A stretch of DNA of 28,569 nucleotides from an uncultured Desulfomonile sp. (GTDB lineage Bacteria > Desulfobacterota > Desulfomonilia > Desulfomonilales > Desulfomonilaceae): contig CALDNG010000310.1 in the NCBI GenBank assembly GCA_937915285.1, positions 1 to 28,569 of the forward strand, read 5' to 3'. Below the pieces are notes generated by a model that saw nothing but the letters and a program-made list of their open reading frames with translations, did no database searches and was not told the origin of the DNA. Position 1 is the stretch's first letter; every line of letters begins with the position of its first letter. The position numbers were made by a program, and so were the translations under genes. This document shows positions 16,408 through 22,951 of this stretch, piece after piece.

Positions 16408-16844
16408 TCACTGTAAAAATTGCCTGCCATGGCAAGTAGTCATGGCGCAGGACTTATGATCAAGGACTCAGATCGGATATGGGTGATTTTAGCTCTCTTA
16501 CGCATGCTCTCGCTGAGACACTGCCCGCAGGGAACTAATAGGCGCATCGATCTGAGTCCTCTTCATATCTGATTGAAACGATTCTCATGTTTTAGGCTAT
16601 GAATCTGCCTGTAAAGCTACTTCGCCCCTAAGCATGTTTGAATAAATCCAGTTATTACACAGGGGAATTCAAATCTGCTGGATTTTAGCAATCCAAATCG
16701 TAGTCACAAATCTTCAAAAAAAACTCCAGAAAAAAAACAAGAATCACAATTTTGTTCTTGCATTTCAGTTTAGTGTCTGCAAGAAGTCTTCTCGAATCTG
16801 ATATTATCACGCTCCTGAATTTATCGTTTACTATTTCCCTTTAA
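16408..16844. other. Structured non-coding intergenic region
   Basis: 437 bases with no supportable gene. It contains TTGCC/GGCAA hairpin (16420-16435), the long interleaved inverted repeats at 16463-16572, an A-rich tract (about 16716-16740) and the perfect inverted repeat TTCTTGCA (16755-16762) / TGCAAGAA (16778-16785). This amount of structure suggests an RNA gene or regulatory leader rather than plain spacer. Confidence 0.5.
16463..16572. ncRNA. Candidate structured RNA (13-bp closing stem, possible pseudoknot)
   Basis: AGGACTCAGATCG (16463-16475) is exactly complementary to CGATCTGAGTCCT (16548-16560), enclosing 72 bases. TCGGATATG (16473-16481) can also pair with CATATCTGA (16564-16572, one G-U), giving an A-B-A'-B' order, that is, a pseudoknot or a switch between two states. 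It matches no RNA family I can name (not 4.5S, tmRNA or RNase P), and the strand is unknown. Confidence 0.4.
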
Positions 16845-16859
16845 ATGGTGGGTAGAGCT

Positions 16860-18131
16860 ATGGTTAAGTCGCTGTCATTGTGGCCTAGCGTTAGAAAGGC
16901 GTTTATGTGGTTTTGTCTTGTTGCGGTTAACTGTTTGGCATTATTTGTGATATTAAATCTGGGCATTTGGGGCTATTCTCATCTTTCTGAATTAAGGACA
17001 AAAGCCTCAGAACCTGAAAAGACTCCAATGCGATACAAGAAGAGCAATGATGCCTTGGAGAAACTTTTTCCGAATCTTTCGAAACAGGACATCGATCAAC
17101 TAATATATGACAGTCGTCGTATTGTTCAGGAATATGATTCGTTCACTCAGTTCAAGGAAGCGCCCTATAGAACAAAATATGTGAACGTGGACACCAAAGG
17201 TTTCAGGCATTCCCGAAATCAAGGTCCTTGGCCACCCCTTGCGAGAGATTTTGTCATATTCTTTTTCGGGGGTTCAACCAGTTTCGGTTATGGCGTGCCC
17301 GATCATGAGACAGTAGCATCTCATCTTCAAGAGATACTCAGTCAGAAACTCAGAATACCTGTCAAAATCTACAACTTCGGTAGAGCGGCTTATTTTTCCT
17401 CTCAGGAACGCATTCTTTTTCAAAAACTGCTTCTGGACGGTCATGTCCCCAACATGGCGATCTTCATGGATGGAGTTAATGAGTTCATACTTCATGATGG
17501 AGAACCCGGCTATACGAATCAGTTTAAGGCATTCATGAAAGAATCGGAAATACCGTTATCCAGAAAGATAATAAACGAGTTGCCCCTCGTAAAATCTGTA
17601 AAGGGATTGGGCTCTTCGTCCGGATCCGTTGATTCAAACCGGGAAACAAAAGACAAGACCAACAATTCCAAAACCGAACACGATTTGCTAGCTGCGGCGA
17701 TCCAGCGATATATGGTCAACAAGAAAATTATTGAAGCCATAGCCTCTGACTTTGGAGTGCGGTCCGTGTTCGTCTGGCAACCAATGCCGCTTTACGGATA
17801 TGATTTGGCGCATCATATATTTAAGGATTTTGACTATGATAAATTCACCCCTCACTTGAAAAGGGGATACGAATTTGTATCAGAAGGGCCTCAATACAGG
17901 GAAAGGGGACAGAATTTCATCTGGCTCGCAGACATGCAGGCAGAAATTAAACAGCCGTTATACGTTTCGGCATTTCATTATGGTCCTCAAATGTCACGGT
18001 CGGTAGCAGACGGCATCGCTTCTGCCATGGTGAGCCGAAATCTGGTACCGCTCAACTCTTATGTTTCCCCTAAAGTTGTAACCATGAGCGGGAATCAAAC
18101 TCCGGAGGTTAGCTTCACGGGAACAGAGTGA
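16860..18131 (+). CDS. Membrane-anchored SGNH/GDSL hydrolase-like protein
   Basis: The product is about 423 residues. An N-terminal membrane helix (about 15-38) anchors an extracytoplasmic domain of the SGNH fold. Block I is FFFGGSTSFGYG with the nucleophilic Ser, and MDGVNEF corresponds to the block III Gly/Asn. The C-terminal block is YVSAFHYG, where family members usually have DxxH; here Ser replaces the Asp while the His is kept. Such proteins resemble AlgX/DltD-like or acyl-transfer enzymes acting on surface polysaccharides. I prefer ATG 16860 (GGTGGGTAGAG 4-10 bases upstream) over ATG 16845. A low-complexity Ser/Asn/Lys insert (SSSGSVDSNRETKDKTNNS) lies mid-protein. It is convergent with the gas vesicle operon. 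Confidence 0.7.
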   Translation: MVKSLSLWPSVRKAFMWFCLVAVNCLALFVILNLGIWGYSHLSELRTKASEPEKTPMRYKKSNDALEKLFPNLSKQDIDQLIYDSRRIVQEYDSFTQFKEAPYRTKYVNVDTKGFRHSRNQGPWPPLARDFVIFFFGGSTSFGYGVPDHETVASHLQEILSQKLRIPVKIYNFGRAAYFSSQERILFQKLLLDGHVPNMAIFMDGVNEFILHDGEPGYTNQFKAFMKESEIPLSRKIINELPLVKSVKGLGSSSGSVDSNRETKDKTNNSKTEHDLLAAAIQRYMVNKKIIEAIASDFGVRSVFVWQPMPLYGYDLAHHIFKDFDYDKFTPHLKRGYEFVSEGPQYRERGQNFIWLADMQAEIKQPLYVSAFHYGPQMSRSVADGIASAMVSRNLVPLNSYVSPKVVTMSGNQTPEVSFTGTE

Positions 18132-18198
18132 CATTTTTGTATGGAATTGGAACTTTGGCCGTCACTGATTCCCTGAGTTTTAATAAAACAGGGCTTGT

Positions 18199-18250
18199 CT
18201 GTGGAAGTATCTTTACACCGTTTATTTTCCACAGAATCTGAGCGCTCAGA
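18199..18250. repeat. Hairpins between convergent transcripts
   Basis: CTGTGGAA (18199-18206) / TTCCACAG (18227-18234) is an 8-bp inverted repeat. The 14-base perfect palindrome TCTGAGCGCTCAGA follows at 18237-18250, 9 bases from the last gas vesicle gene. They may end transcription from either side, although no T-tract is seen. Confidence 0.35.
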
Positions 18251-18258
18251 CATTAAGA

Positions 18259-18510
18259 TCAGGATTTTATTTCGAGGGGGGCCTCCTGTTTTTGGAACGC
18301 TGGATTATTAACCCACCAGTCTATTCCTATTTCCTTGGCCTTGTCTACCGAGCATACCACAAGGCGTATCTGAATGGTCAACAACTCAACATCCACCAGT
18401 TTTATCTTGATATCCCCTGCAATGACTATTCCTTTGTCAAGAACCCTTTCAAGCAGGTCGGCTAGATTTGTACTCTCTACATTGTGTCTGGTATATTGCT
18501 GGACAGCCAT
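18259..18510 (-). CDS. gvpJ: Gas vesicle protein GvpJ (GvpA-family minor shell protein)
   Basis: The 83-residue product has the GvpA fold: helix LADLLERVLDKGIVIAGD, the beta hairpin IKIKLVDVELLTIQIRLVV, then a helix SVDKAKEIGIDWW. The IAGD segment and the KAKEIGIDWW ending distinguish GvpJ from the main shell protein GvpA, and closely parallel what I recall of Bacillus megaterium GvpJ. GvpJ is a minor component thought to help nucleate or cap the vesicle. AAGGAGG 7 bases before the ATG gives a very strong start. It is the last gene of the gas vesicle operon, 11 bases after gvpK. A Cys (VVCS) in the second strand is unusual. Confidence 0.88.
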   Translation of the reverse strand: MAVQQYTRHNVESTNLADLLERVLDKGIVIAGDIKIKLVDVELLTIQIRLVVCSVDKAKEIGIDWWVNNPAFQKQEAPLEIKS

Positions 18511-18521
18511 ACTGGTCCTCC

Positions 18522-18935
18522 TTACAGCAACTTGCCGAGCGGACCGAGGTCGAGATTCAGGTCTTTTTCTTCTAGGTTGAATTCCTTGCGAAGCCTCTCG
18601 ATCTCCTGCGCTTGTTTCATCAAGGTCAAACCAAGGTTTTCTATTTCGGTATCCGTCAGGGACCCTGCTTCCATTCTGCGGATGGCCTGACGTTCAAGTA
18701 ATTCATGGAGCAGTTTCACAAGAGTGAGGACGAGTTGTCCCAACCCATTCTTGATGTTGTCCTGATCCAGACTGATTCTGGGGGCTTCGCTACGGTCATC
18801 TTTCTGTCTGAGGGCCCCGGAATTCATTATCCTCGCAAAATCCGACAGATTTTCCGAGCTGATGATCCTGTCAAATGAAGAGGGTGGAACCGCTTCATCT
18901 TTGGAGTCATTCACAGTGTAGACGGAAGTTCCCAA
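18522..18935 (-). CDS. gvpK: Gas vesicle protein GvpK
   Basis: The 137-residue product matches the GvpK family (PF05121): ISLDQDNIKNGLGQLVLTLVKLLHELLERQAIRRMEAGSLTD... followed by the helix IENLGLTLMKQAQEIERL and the C-terminal NLDLGPLGKLL. GvpK is essential for vesicle formation, though its exact role is unclear. The N-terminal 45 residues are not conserved. The start is uncertain: TTG at 18935 has AGGA 8 bases upstream, while a GTG at 18914 is possible. A GGAGCC/GGCTCC hairpin (18969-18985) lies just upstream, between gvpS and gvpK. Confidence 0.88.
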   Translation of the reverse strand: MGTSVYTVNDSKDEAVPPSSFDRIISSENLSDFARIMNSGALRQKDDRSEAPRISLDQDNIKNGLGQLVLTLVKLLHELLERQAIRRMEAGSLTDTEIENLGLTLMKQAQEIERLRKEFNLEEKDLNLDLGPLGKLL

Positions 18936-18968
18936 TTTTATTCCTGATTTAGCCTGTTGTGATATCCT

Positions 18969-18985
18969 GGAGCCTGTAAGGCTCC
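18969..18985 (-). repeat. Intercistronic hairpin between gvpS-like and gvpK
   Basis: GGAGCC TGTAA GGCTCC, 6-bp perfect stem with a 5-base loop, without a T-tract. It is likely an mRNA processing or stability element inside the operon. Confidence 0.4.
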
Positions 18986-19013
18986 TGGGTTAGGGGATTC
19001 ATGACCCAAAAAA

Positions 19014-19220
19014 TCAATCCGTTAAGCAGGAAGCGCTGTTAGATTCCTGAAAACCCAGTCGTCTTCCGGTCTCAACTGAACTCAGAATTAACTGGAGGCC
19101 CAAGTAAACGAGATCGACATTGGCCACGGAAATTGTAACATCTCCAACGATTACTGCGCCCTTGTTCAGAACCCTGTCCAGGACCTCACATAAAGATATA
19201 TCCCTGTTCTCATCTTCCAT
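19014..19220 (-). CDS. gvpS: GvpS-like (GvpA/J/M family) minor gas vesicle protein
   Basis: The 68-residue product has a GvpA-family core: SLCEVLDRVLNKGAVIVGD (helix), VTISVANVDLVYLGLQLILSSVE (beta hairpin) and a short tail. The pattern 'GD-ISxAxVDLVYLxL..LISSVET' is closest to GvpS of Bacillus megaterium as I recall it; GvpM-type proteins are the alternative. Position supports GvpS: it follows gvpG and precedes gvpK, as in the B. megaterium order. It is probably a minor shell or nucleation component. ATG start with a weak Shine-Dalgarno. Confidence 0.7.
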   Translation of the reverse strand: MEDENRDISLCEVLDRVLNKGAVIVGDVTISVANVDLVYLGLQLILSSVETGRRLGFQESNSASCLTD

Positions 19221-19249
19221 TTTAAGACTGTCCCATAGTTCCTAAATAA

Positions 19250-19618
19250 CTAGCTGACTTCTTCAGATTCATCGTCGAGGATTGTTATTCTACTTCCACT
19301 TTCAATTTCCGGGTCTTCGTCGTCTTCATCCTCATCATCGGACTCCATTTCTTCATCGTCTTCGATTTCATCGTCCTCATCAATCACTGCGCCGACTTCC
19401 TGAATGCTATCAAGCCTGTCCAACAGGTGCGATTCGCGCTCGTCGAACTCTTCTTCGCTGATAGAGCCAGACTCCAGTAACATATAAAGTTTTTGCAGTT
19501 CCGCAGTGATAGACTCTGACTCGTTTTGACGCTCCTGTTTGGCCGCCTTGTGAATTTCCTCAAAAACCCACAAAACACCTTTGAACGGAGCCATCAGAAT
19601 GTCGTCAACGAGGAACAT
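19250..19618 (-). CDS. gvpG: Gas vesicle protein GvpG with acidic tail
   Basis: The 122-residue product starts with the GvpG signature (PF05120) MFLVDDILMAPFKGVLWVFEEIHKAA. A helix LQKLYMLLESGSISEEEFDERESHLLDRLD follows. GvpG is a small assembly factor. The last 45 residues are almost entirely Asp/Glu (EDDEEMESDDEDEDDEDPE), an extension not found in typical short GvpG proteins. It may bind basic partners such as the Lys-rich GvpC-like protein; that link is speculation. GAGG 6 bases before ATG. It follows gvpF by 23 bases. Confidence 0.88.
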   Translation of the reverse strand: MFLVDDILMAPFKGVLWVFEEIHKAAKQERQNESESITAELQKLYMLLESGSISEEEFDERESHLLDRLDSIQEVGAVIDEDDEIEDDEEMESDDEDEDDEDPEIESGSRITILDDESEEVS

Positions 19619-19641
19619 GTGCGCCTCGATTCACAACTGTA

Positions 19642-20409
19642 TCAGGAATTGATGTCGACTTCGACGAAGTTATGAGGAGCCCAGGGCCCATTGTAATCAA
19701 AGGCGAAGTTATCATCGAAATGGTTGGCCGCCTCGAAAACGACCGATTCAAACTTGTCAACCTGGTTTCTGTCGACAAGACATGCCAGATTCATCACTTC
19801 GCGCTCATCCCTACACTTGTTTCTCTTTATTTCGTGACAGGCCTTGAGTAATATTTTCTCGACAAACTCTGTCTGATCCTCGCGTTCTGATTCCAGAATA
19901 TTGGCGAAAAGCCTGCCAAGTTCGATTTTTTCATCTTGGGTAGCCTCTCTGCTTCGACCAACAAGCTGATCCCGGGCCATTCTCAATTCTTCATTCCTGT
20001 TAACAAGGAACTCAAAAATGTTAGGAACGTCCAGATTCACCTTCAGCCCCATTTCGAATTTTCCCGCCACCCTGGCCAGGCCATCATGAATGGACTTTTG
20101 ATGCTTGGATAGAAAGCTCCTGACTGCCGCAGCCCCTTCGGATACATTTCCAAAGGACATGGGAAGCAGATCCCCTACTTCGAGTAGCTTCTTCAGGACC
20201 GCTTGATGCGCTGCGAAGTTTCTTCTCTCAGGTCGAATTCGTCCCATCGGGGCGTCGCTAACCACGGCAGACACGTCTCCGGACGAAATAGTGTAAACGT
20301 TACCTGCGTTTATCCCTATCGTTCCGAAAGAGCGATCCGTCGAACCTGAGGTAAGGGCATATATGTAGCGTCCACTCTGACCTGGAATTTTTTTGGTTCT
20401 CTTTTCCAT
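19642..20409 (-). CDS. gvpF: GvpF/GvpL family gas vesicle protein (copy 3, next to gvpG)
   Basis: The 255-residue product has the GvpL/GvpF two-domain plan (PF06386): an N-terminal ferredoxin-like fold beginning RYIYALTSG, the motif RRNFAAHQAVLKKLLEVGDLLPMSFGNV, then the helix with FEMGLKVNLDV, a long helical region, and a C-terminal domain ending GPWAPHNFVEVDI. GvpF/L proteins bind GvpA and other assembly factors to start vesicle growth. I chose ATG 20409; the TTG at 20427 lacks a ribosome-binding site. Adjacency to gvpG and the N-F-G order favour the name gvpF, but F and L cannot be separated by eye. A weak terminator-like hairpin lies upstream at 20469-20496. Confidence 0.85.
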   Translation of the reverse strand: MEKRTKKIPGQSGRYIYALTSGSTDRSFGTIGINAGNVYTISSGDVSAVVSDAPMGRIRPERRNFAAHQAVLKKLLEVGDLLPMSFGNVSEGAAAVRSFLSKHQKSIHDGLARVAGKFEMGLKVNLDVPNIFEFLVNRNEELRMARDQLVGRSREATQDEKIELGRLFANILESEREDQTEFVEKILLKACHEIKRNKCRDEREVMNLACLVDRNQVDKFESVVFEAANHFDDNFAFDYNGPWAPHNFVEVDINS

Positions 20410-20468
20410 TTTTGCACCAACGCTCAAAAAATGTGTTTAGACCATTTAAACCGAATCGGCGCCTCGAG

Positions 20469-20496
20469 GAAAAATAAAGCCGATTGAAAGTTCGGC
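20469..20496 (-). terminator. Weak intra-operon terminator-like hairpin ahead of gvpF
   Basis: On the - strand GCCGA / TCGGC (5-bp stem, 8-base loop) is followed by TTTATTTTT. It lies in the 174-base gap between the Cys-pair protein gene and gvpF, and may reduce read-through into the assembly genes. Confidence 0.35.
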
Positions 20497-20583
20497 ATCC
20501 ACTGGGAGCTAAATCACAAAGTCCCGACAAACCGATCTACCCATCGGCATTTTAACTCTTTGGAAATTATTTACAAGCTGAAC

Positions 20584-20793
20584 TCACACCGGCTTTTGAT
20601 CAACCACCGGCTTAGGGGCCTGAACCGGTTGAGGCTGTGGGGCCTGCGGAAACTTGACAGACCTAACCTTACCTTCCGCCGTTTTGAGTTCAAACAGTCC
20701 CGAACAAACATAGCATCTAACCAGTCCTTCAAAGTCATCATAGGCGTCATCCAGATTCAGGCTATGCCCACATGTTATGCAGTTGACTTTCAT
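20584..20793 (-). CDS. Small two-CxxC zinc-ribbon protein in the gas vesicle operon
   Basis: The 69-residue product has an N-terminal CITCGH and, 23 residues on, CYVCSG: two CxxC pairs spaced like a zinc ribbon (residues 5-8 and 28-31). The tail is rich in Pro, Gln and Val (PQAPQPQPVQAPKPVV). I do not recognise a family. The start is supported by two AGGA elements within 16 bases upstream. It is 4 bases after the preceding ORF and in line with the operon, so it is probably translated with it. A metal-dependent scaffold or regulator role is inference. Confidence 0.6.
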   Translation of the reverse strand: MKVNCITCGHSLNLDDAYDDFEGLVRCYVCSGLFELKTAEGKVRSVKFPQAPQPQPVQAPKPVVDQKPV

Positions 20794-20797
20794 CTTG

Positions 20798-20998
20798 CTA
20801 TCCTTTCCTGACGTTTGCCCTGAACTGACCGCCGAACCATATTTTCCAGTCGTTATATGCGTGTCGACAGTTTCTGGCGTTATTCATTTTACCGATGTCC
20901 AGTTTCGACTGCGGGGCTGCAGTGGACTTTTTTACTGTTTTGTAGCCCTTGATCTCCGCGCTCGAAATTATCTGCTTGTGTGTCTTGACGGGAATCAT
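20798..20998 (-). CDS. Small basic protein of unknown function in the gas vesicle operon
   Basis: The product is 66 residues if it starts at ATG 20998, which has AGGGGG 9 bases upstream; the ATG at 21025 has GGAG only 1 base away and is less likely. It is basic and Lys/Arg/Asn-rich (IPVKTHKQIISSAEIKGYK, later YNDWKIWFGGQF). No membrane segment, and no family recognised. It lies 73 bases after the previous stop and 4 bases before the Cys-pair ORF, consistent with coupling. It could be spurious, but the spacing and ribosome-binding site favour a real gene. Confidence 0.5.
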   Translation of the reverse strand: MIPVKTHKQIISSAEIKGYKTVKKSTAAPQSKLDIGKMNNARNCRHAYNDWKIWFGGQFRANVRKG

Positions 20999-21071
20999 TT
21001 TTCTAACCCCCTGTTCAAAAGTCATGCTCCTGGCTAGGGATGACTCTTGAGGCGCTTGCGCTACTTAAAAA

Positions 21072-21434
21072 CTAATACCTTATCTTGAAACCGTCTTTGT
21101 CACGGATGGCGCCTTTTCCGGAAATGTTGAACTGATTTCTGGCAACAGCGCATACCGGTTTGCCAGACCCTGACAATTTTGGCGCATCCTTGTCTTTAAT
21201 ACCTAAGCCCTCGAGAATAGACTTTTTTTCATTTTCTATGTCTCGTATACGAGCGTCAATGTTTCTAATCCTTGCCAATGCGCTGCTTTTCTCTTTTTCC
21301 CTTCGGGCCCTTTCCATCTCCAGGCAACTGATCTTCATGAATGCCAGGTAAGGAAGCCCAACAGCATCTACCCTGCCCGCATAGGTGCGAATTTCCCTAA
21401 CTCCGCGAATATCAGCCGTCTTCTTTATTTCCAT
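21072..21434 (-). CDS. Uncharacterised coiled-coil protein in the gas vesicle operon
   Basis: The 120-residue product opens with DIRGVREIRTYAGRVDAVGLPYLAFMKISCLEMERARREKEK. A strongly helical, heptad-like stretch ALARIRNIDARIRDIENEKKSILEGLG follows (about 52-77), then a basic C-terminal tail. It looks like a gas-vesicle-cluster accessory protein of the kind found between gvpN and gvpF in proteobacterial clusters; I know no assigned function. AGGAG 8 bases before ATG. It lies 15 bases after gvpN. A structural or assembly-scaffold role is plausible. Confidence 0.7.
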   Translation of the reverse strand: MEIKKTADIRGVREIRTYAGRVDAVGLPYLAFMKISCLEMERARREKEKSSALARIRNIDARIRDIENEKKSILEGLGIKDKDAPKLSGSGKPVCAVARNQFNISGKGAIRDKDGFKIRY

Positions 21435-21449
21435 AATTCAGACTCCTAT

Positions 21450-22451
21450 TCACTGCCCCGAAGTTTTTGCAGCGGCTTTTCTGGCGAGCTTGTTCTCGCG
21501 GCACACCTTCTTGATTATTTCATCTACTTTTTGTTTCATCAGGGATTCACCACCACGTGTGACCTTAACTGTGTCCGTGTTAAGAACGTCTCTGCATATC
21601 CACTGAAAAGTCTTGTCTGTCTCCAGCGCCCTAGCTCCGAGATGCTGCAACACACGACTGATTGCTATACAGGCCCGGATGGTTGGTCTATGATTGTTTA
21701 CACCGACCAGCCTCAATTCTCTAATAATATCAACTATGACCTCTGCGTCCTCTCTCCGGACACCTGATTTGGCCATTGTAATCTGGATTTCGGTTTCCCT
21801 GTCGTAATGGTTCACATTTATAGTAATTAACCTGTCCATTAGAGCGTCCTGGGTCTTGTGAACCCCGGCATATTCCTCTGGATTGGAGGTAAATATGGCC
21901 CTAAAGTCAGGATGGACTTCCATGTAACCCTCACCTGTTCTTCTAAGGCTCGGGAGGTTCAAGATCTTTTCCTCGAGGATGCTCAGCAGCACATTGTTGG
22001 CCTCTGGTCTTGATCTTGTAAATTCGTCATAAATCAGAGTGTATCCGTCTCTGCACGCGGTTGTGAGTCTGTTGTCCACCCAAAGACTGCGCATTTCCTC
22101 TTCCGTTCGCACGACAGAGTGAATGAAGTTGTCAACGAGTTTAGATTTCTTGTAACCTGCGTCACGTCCGACAAGGTCCGAACTTCCAAACTCATCATCA
22201 CCATGCACCAGGATGACCGGACGGCTCAGTCGGGCAGCTATGTGAAATGCCAGAGTAGTTTTACCTGTTCCGGCGGGACCCGCAAAGTGAACTGAATATC
22301 CGACCGCCAGGTACGCCATAGCCCTTTCTGTAAGCTCTTTTACATAATGGGTGTTAACAAACTGGTCACTGGCTTCTGGAAGAACATTATCCTGGTCTGG
22401 GGATATAATTTCAGAATCTAGCGTCTCTATTTGTGTGTCCGGATTTATCAT
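21450..22451 (-). CDS. gvpN: Gas vesicle AAA ATPase GvpN
   Basis: This is a 333-residue MoxR-type AAA+ ATPase. An N-terminal extension precedes the Walker A GPAGTGKTT (58-66). The ELLVH-like strand PVILVHGDDEFGSSDLVG, Walker B LIYDEF (139-144), sensor 1 in FRAIFTSNPEEYAG and the Arg finger DALMDRLI follow. The C-terminal helical domain ends in the MKQKVDEIIKKVC helix. GvpN is needed for full-size vesicles and is thought to couple ATP use to their growth, probably with GvpC or the shell. The start ATG has a GTGAGA element 7 bases upstream. The gene follows the zinc protein by about 110 bases. Confidence 0.92.
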   Translation of the reverse strand: MINPDTQIETLDSEIISPDQDNVLPEASDQFVNTHYVKELTERAMAYLAVGYSVHFAGPAGTGKTTLAFHIAARLSRPVILVHGDDEFGSSDLVGRDAGYKKSKLVDNFIHSVVRTEEEMRSLWVDNRLTTACRDGYTLIYDEFTRSRPEANNVLLSILEEKILNLPSLRRTGEGYMEVHPDFRAIFTSNPEEYAGVHKTQDALMDRLITINVNHYDRETEIQITMAKSGVRREDAEVIVDIIRELRLVGVNNHRPTIRACIAISRVLQHLGARALETDKTFQWICRDVLNTDTVKVTRGGESLMKQKVDEIIKKVCRENKLARKAAAKTSGQ

Positions 22452-22561
22452 GACATCTCACTTTCTTTACATACCCAAAAGCTTCTTCAGGATTCACAAA
22501 ATCTTGACCTGAACTTAAAATTTTGGCTAGGCCGGCTACGGAAAGATCAGCCGGCGCTAGC

Positions 22562-22933
22562 TCAAGCTATGACAAAACCCTTGCCACGACATCTGATGCA
22601 GGCTAAGGCCGGGACCGAGCCATCATCACCAGATCCTGCGCAAACAGGGCATGTAACAATTGGCGCCGAGGGTAACGGCACATGACCCTTGCCATCACAA
22701 GTCGTACAGGTAAGCGTCTTCACGGCTCCGGTGCCATTACAGTGCGGACAGAATTTATAGGGCGCCTCAATGTTGACGACGCCCCTACCACCGCATATGC
22801 AGCACGTGGACAGCCATGACATGACCCCAAACGGGTCGGTTCCAGAGCCACCACAAAATGCGCAAGTGATTTCAGTCATGTTTGGTTGATCGACGCCAGG
22901 CTCAGCTACTATATTATCATTTTGCCGTTCCAT
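22562..22933 (-). CDS. DnaJ-type CxxCxGxG zinc protein in the gas vesicle operon
   Basis: The product is about 123 residues (from ATG 22933; a GTG at 22948 is the alternative). It contains six CxxCxGxG motifs in a row: CAFCGGSG, CCICGGRG, CPHCNGTG, CTTCDGKG, CPVCAGSG and CIRCRGKG. DnaJ has four such motifs, forming two zinc centres; six would form three. There is no J domain, membrane segment or signal peptide. It may be a zinc-dependent chaperone or disulfide-handling factor for vesicle proteins, or a DnaJ-like cochaperone. It lies 18 bases after the GvpC-like gene, so is part of the operon. Cys in the motifs are intact. Confidence 0.8.
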   Translation of the reverse strand: MERQNDNIVAEPGVDQPNMTEITCAFCGGSGTDPFGVMSWLSTCCICGGRGVVNIEAPYKFCPHCNGTGAVKTLTCTTCDGKGHVPLPSAPIVTCPVCAGSGDDGSVPALACIRCRGKGFVIA

Positions 22934-22951
22934 GGCTCTGCTCTTCACAAA

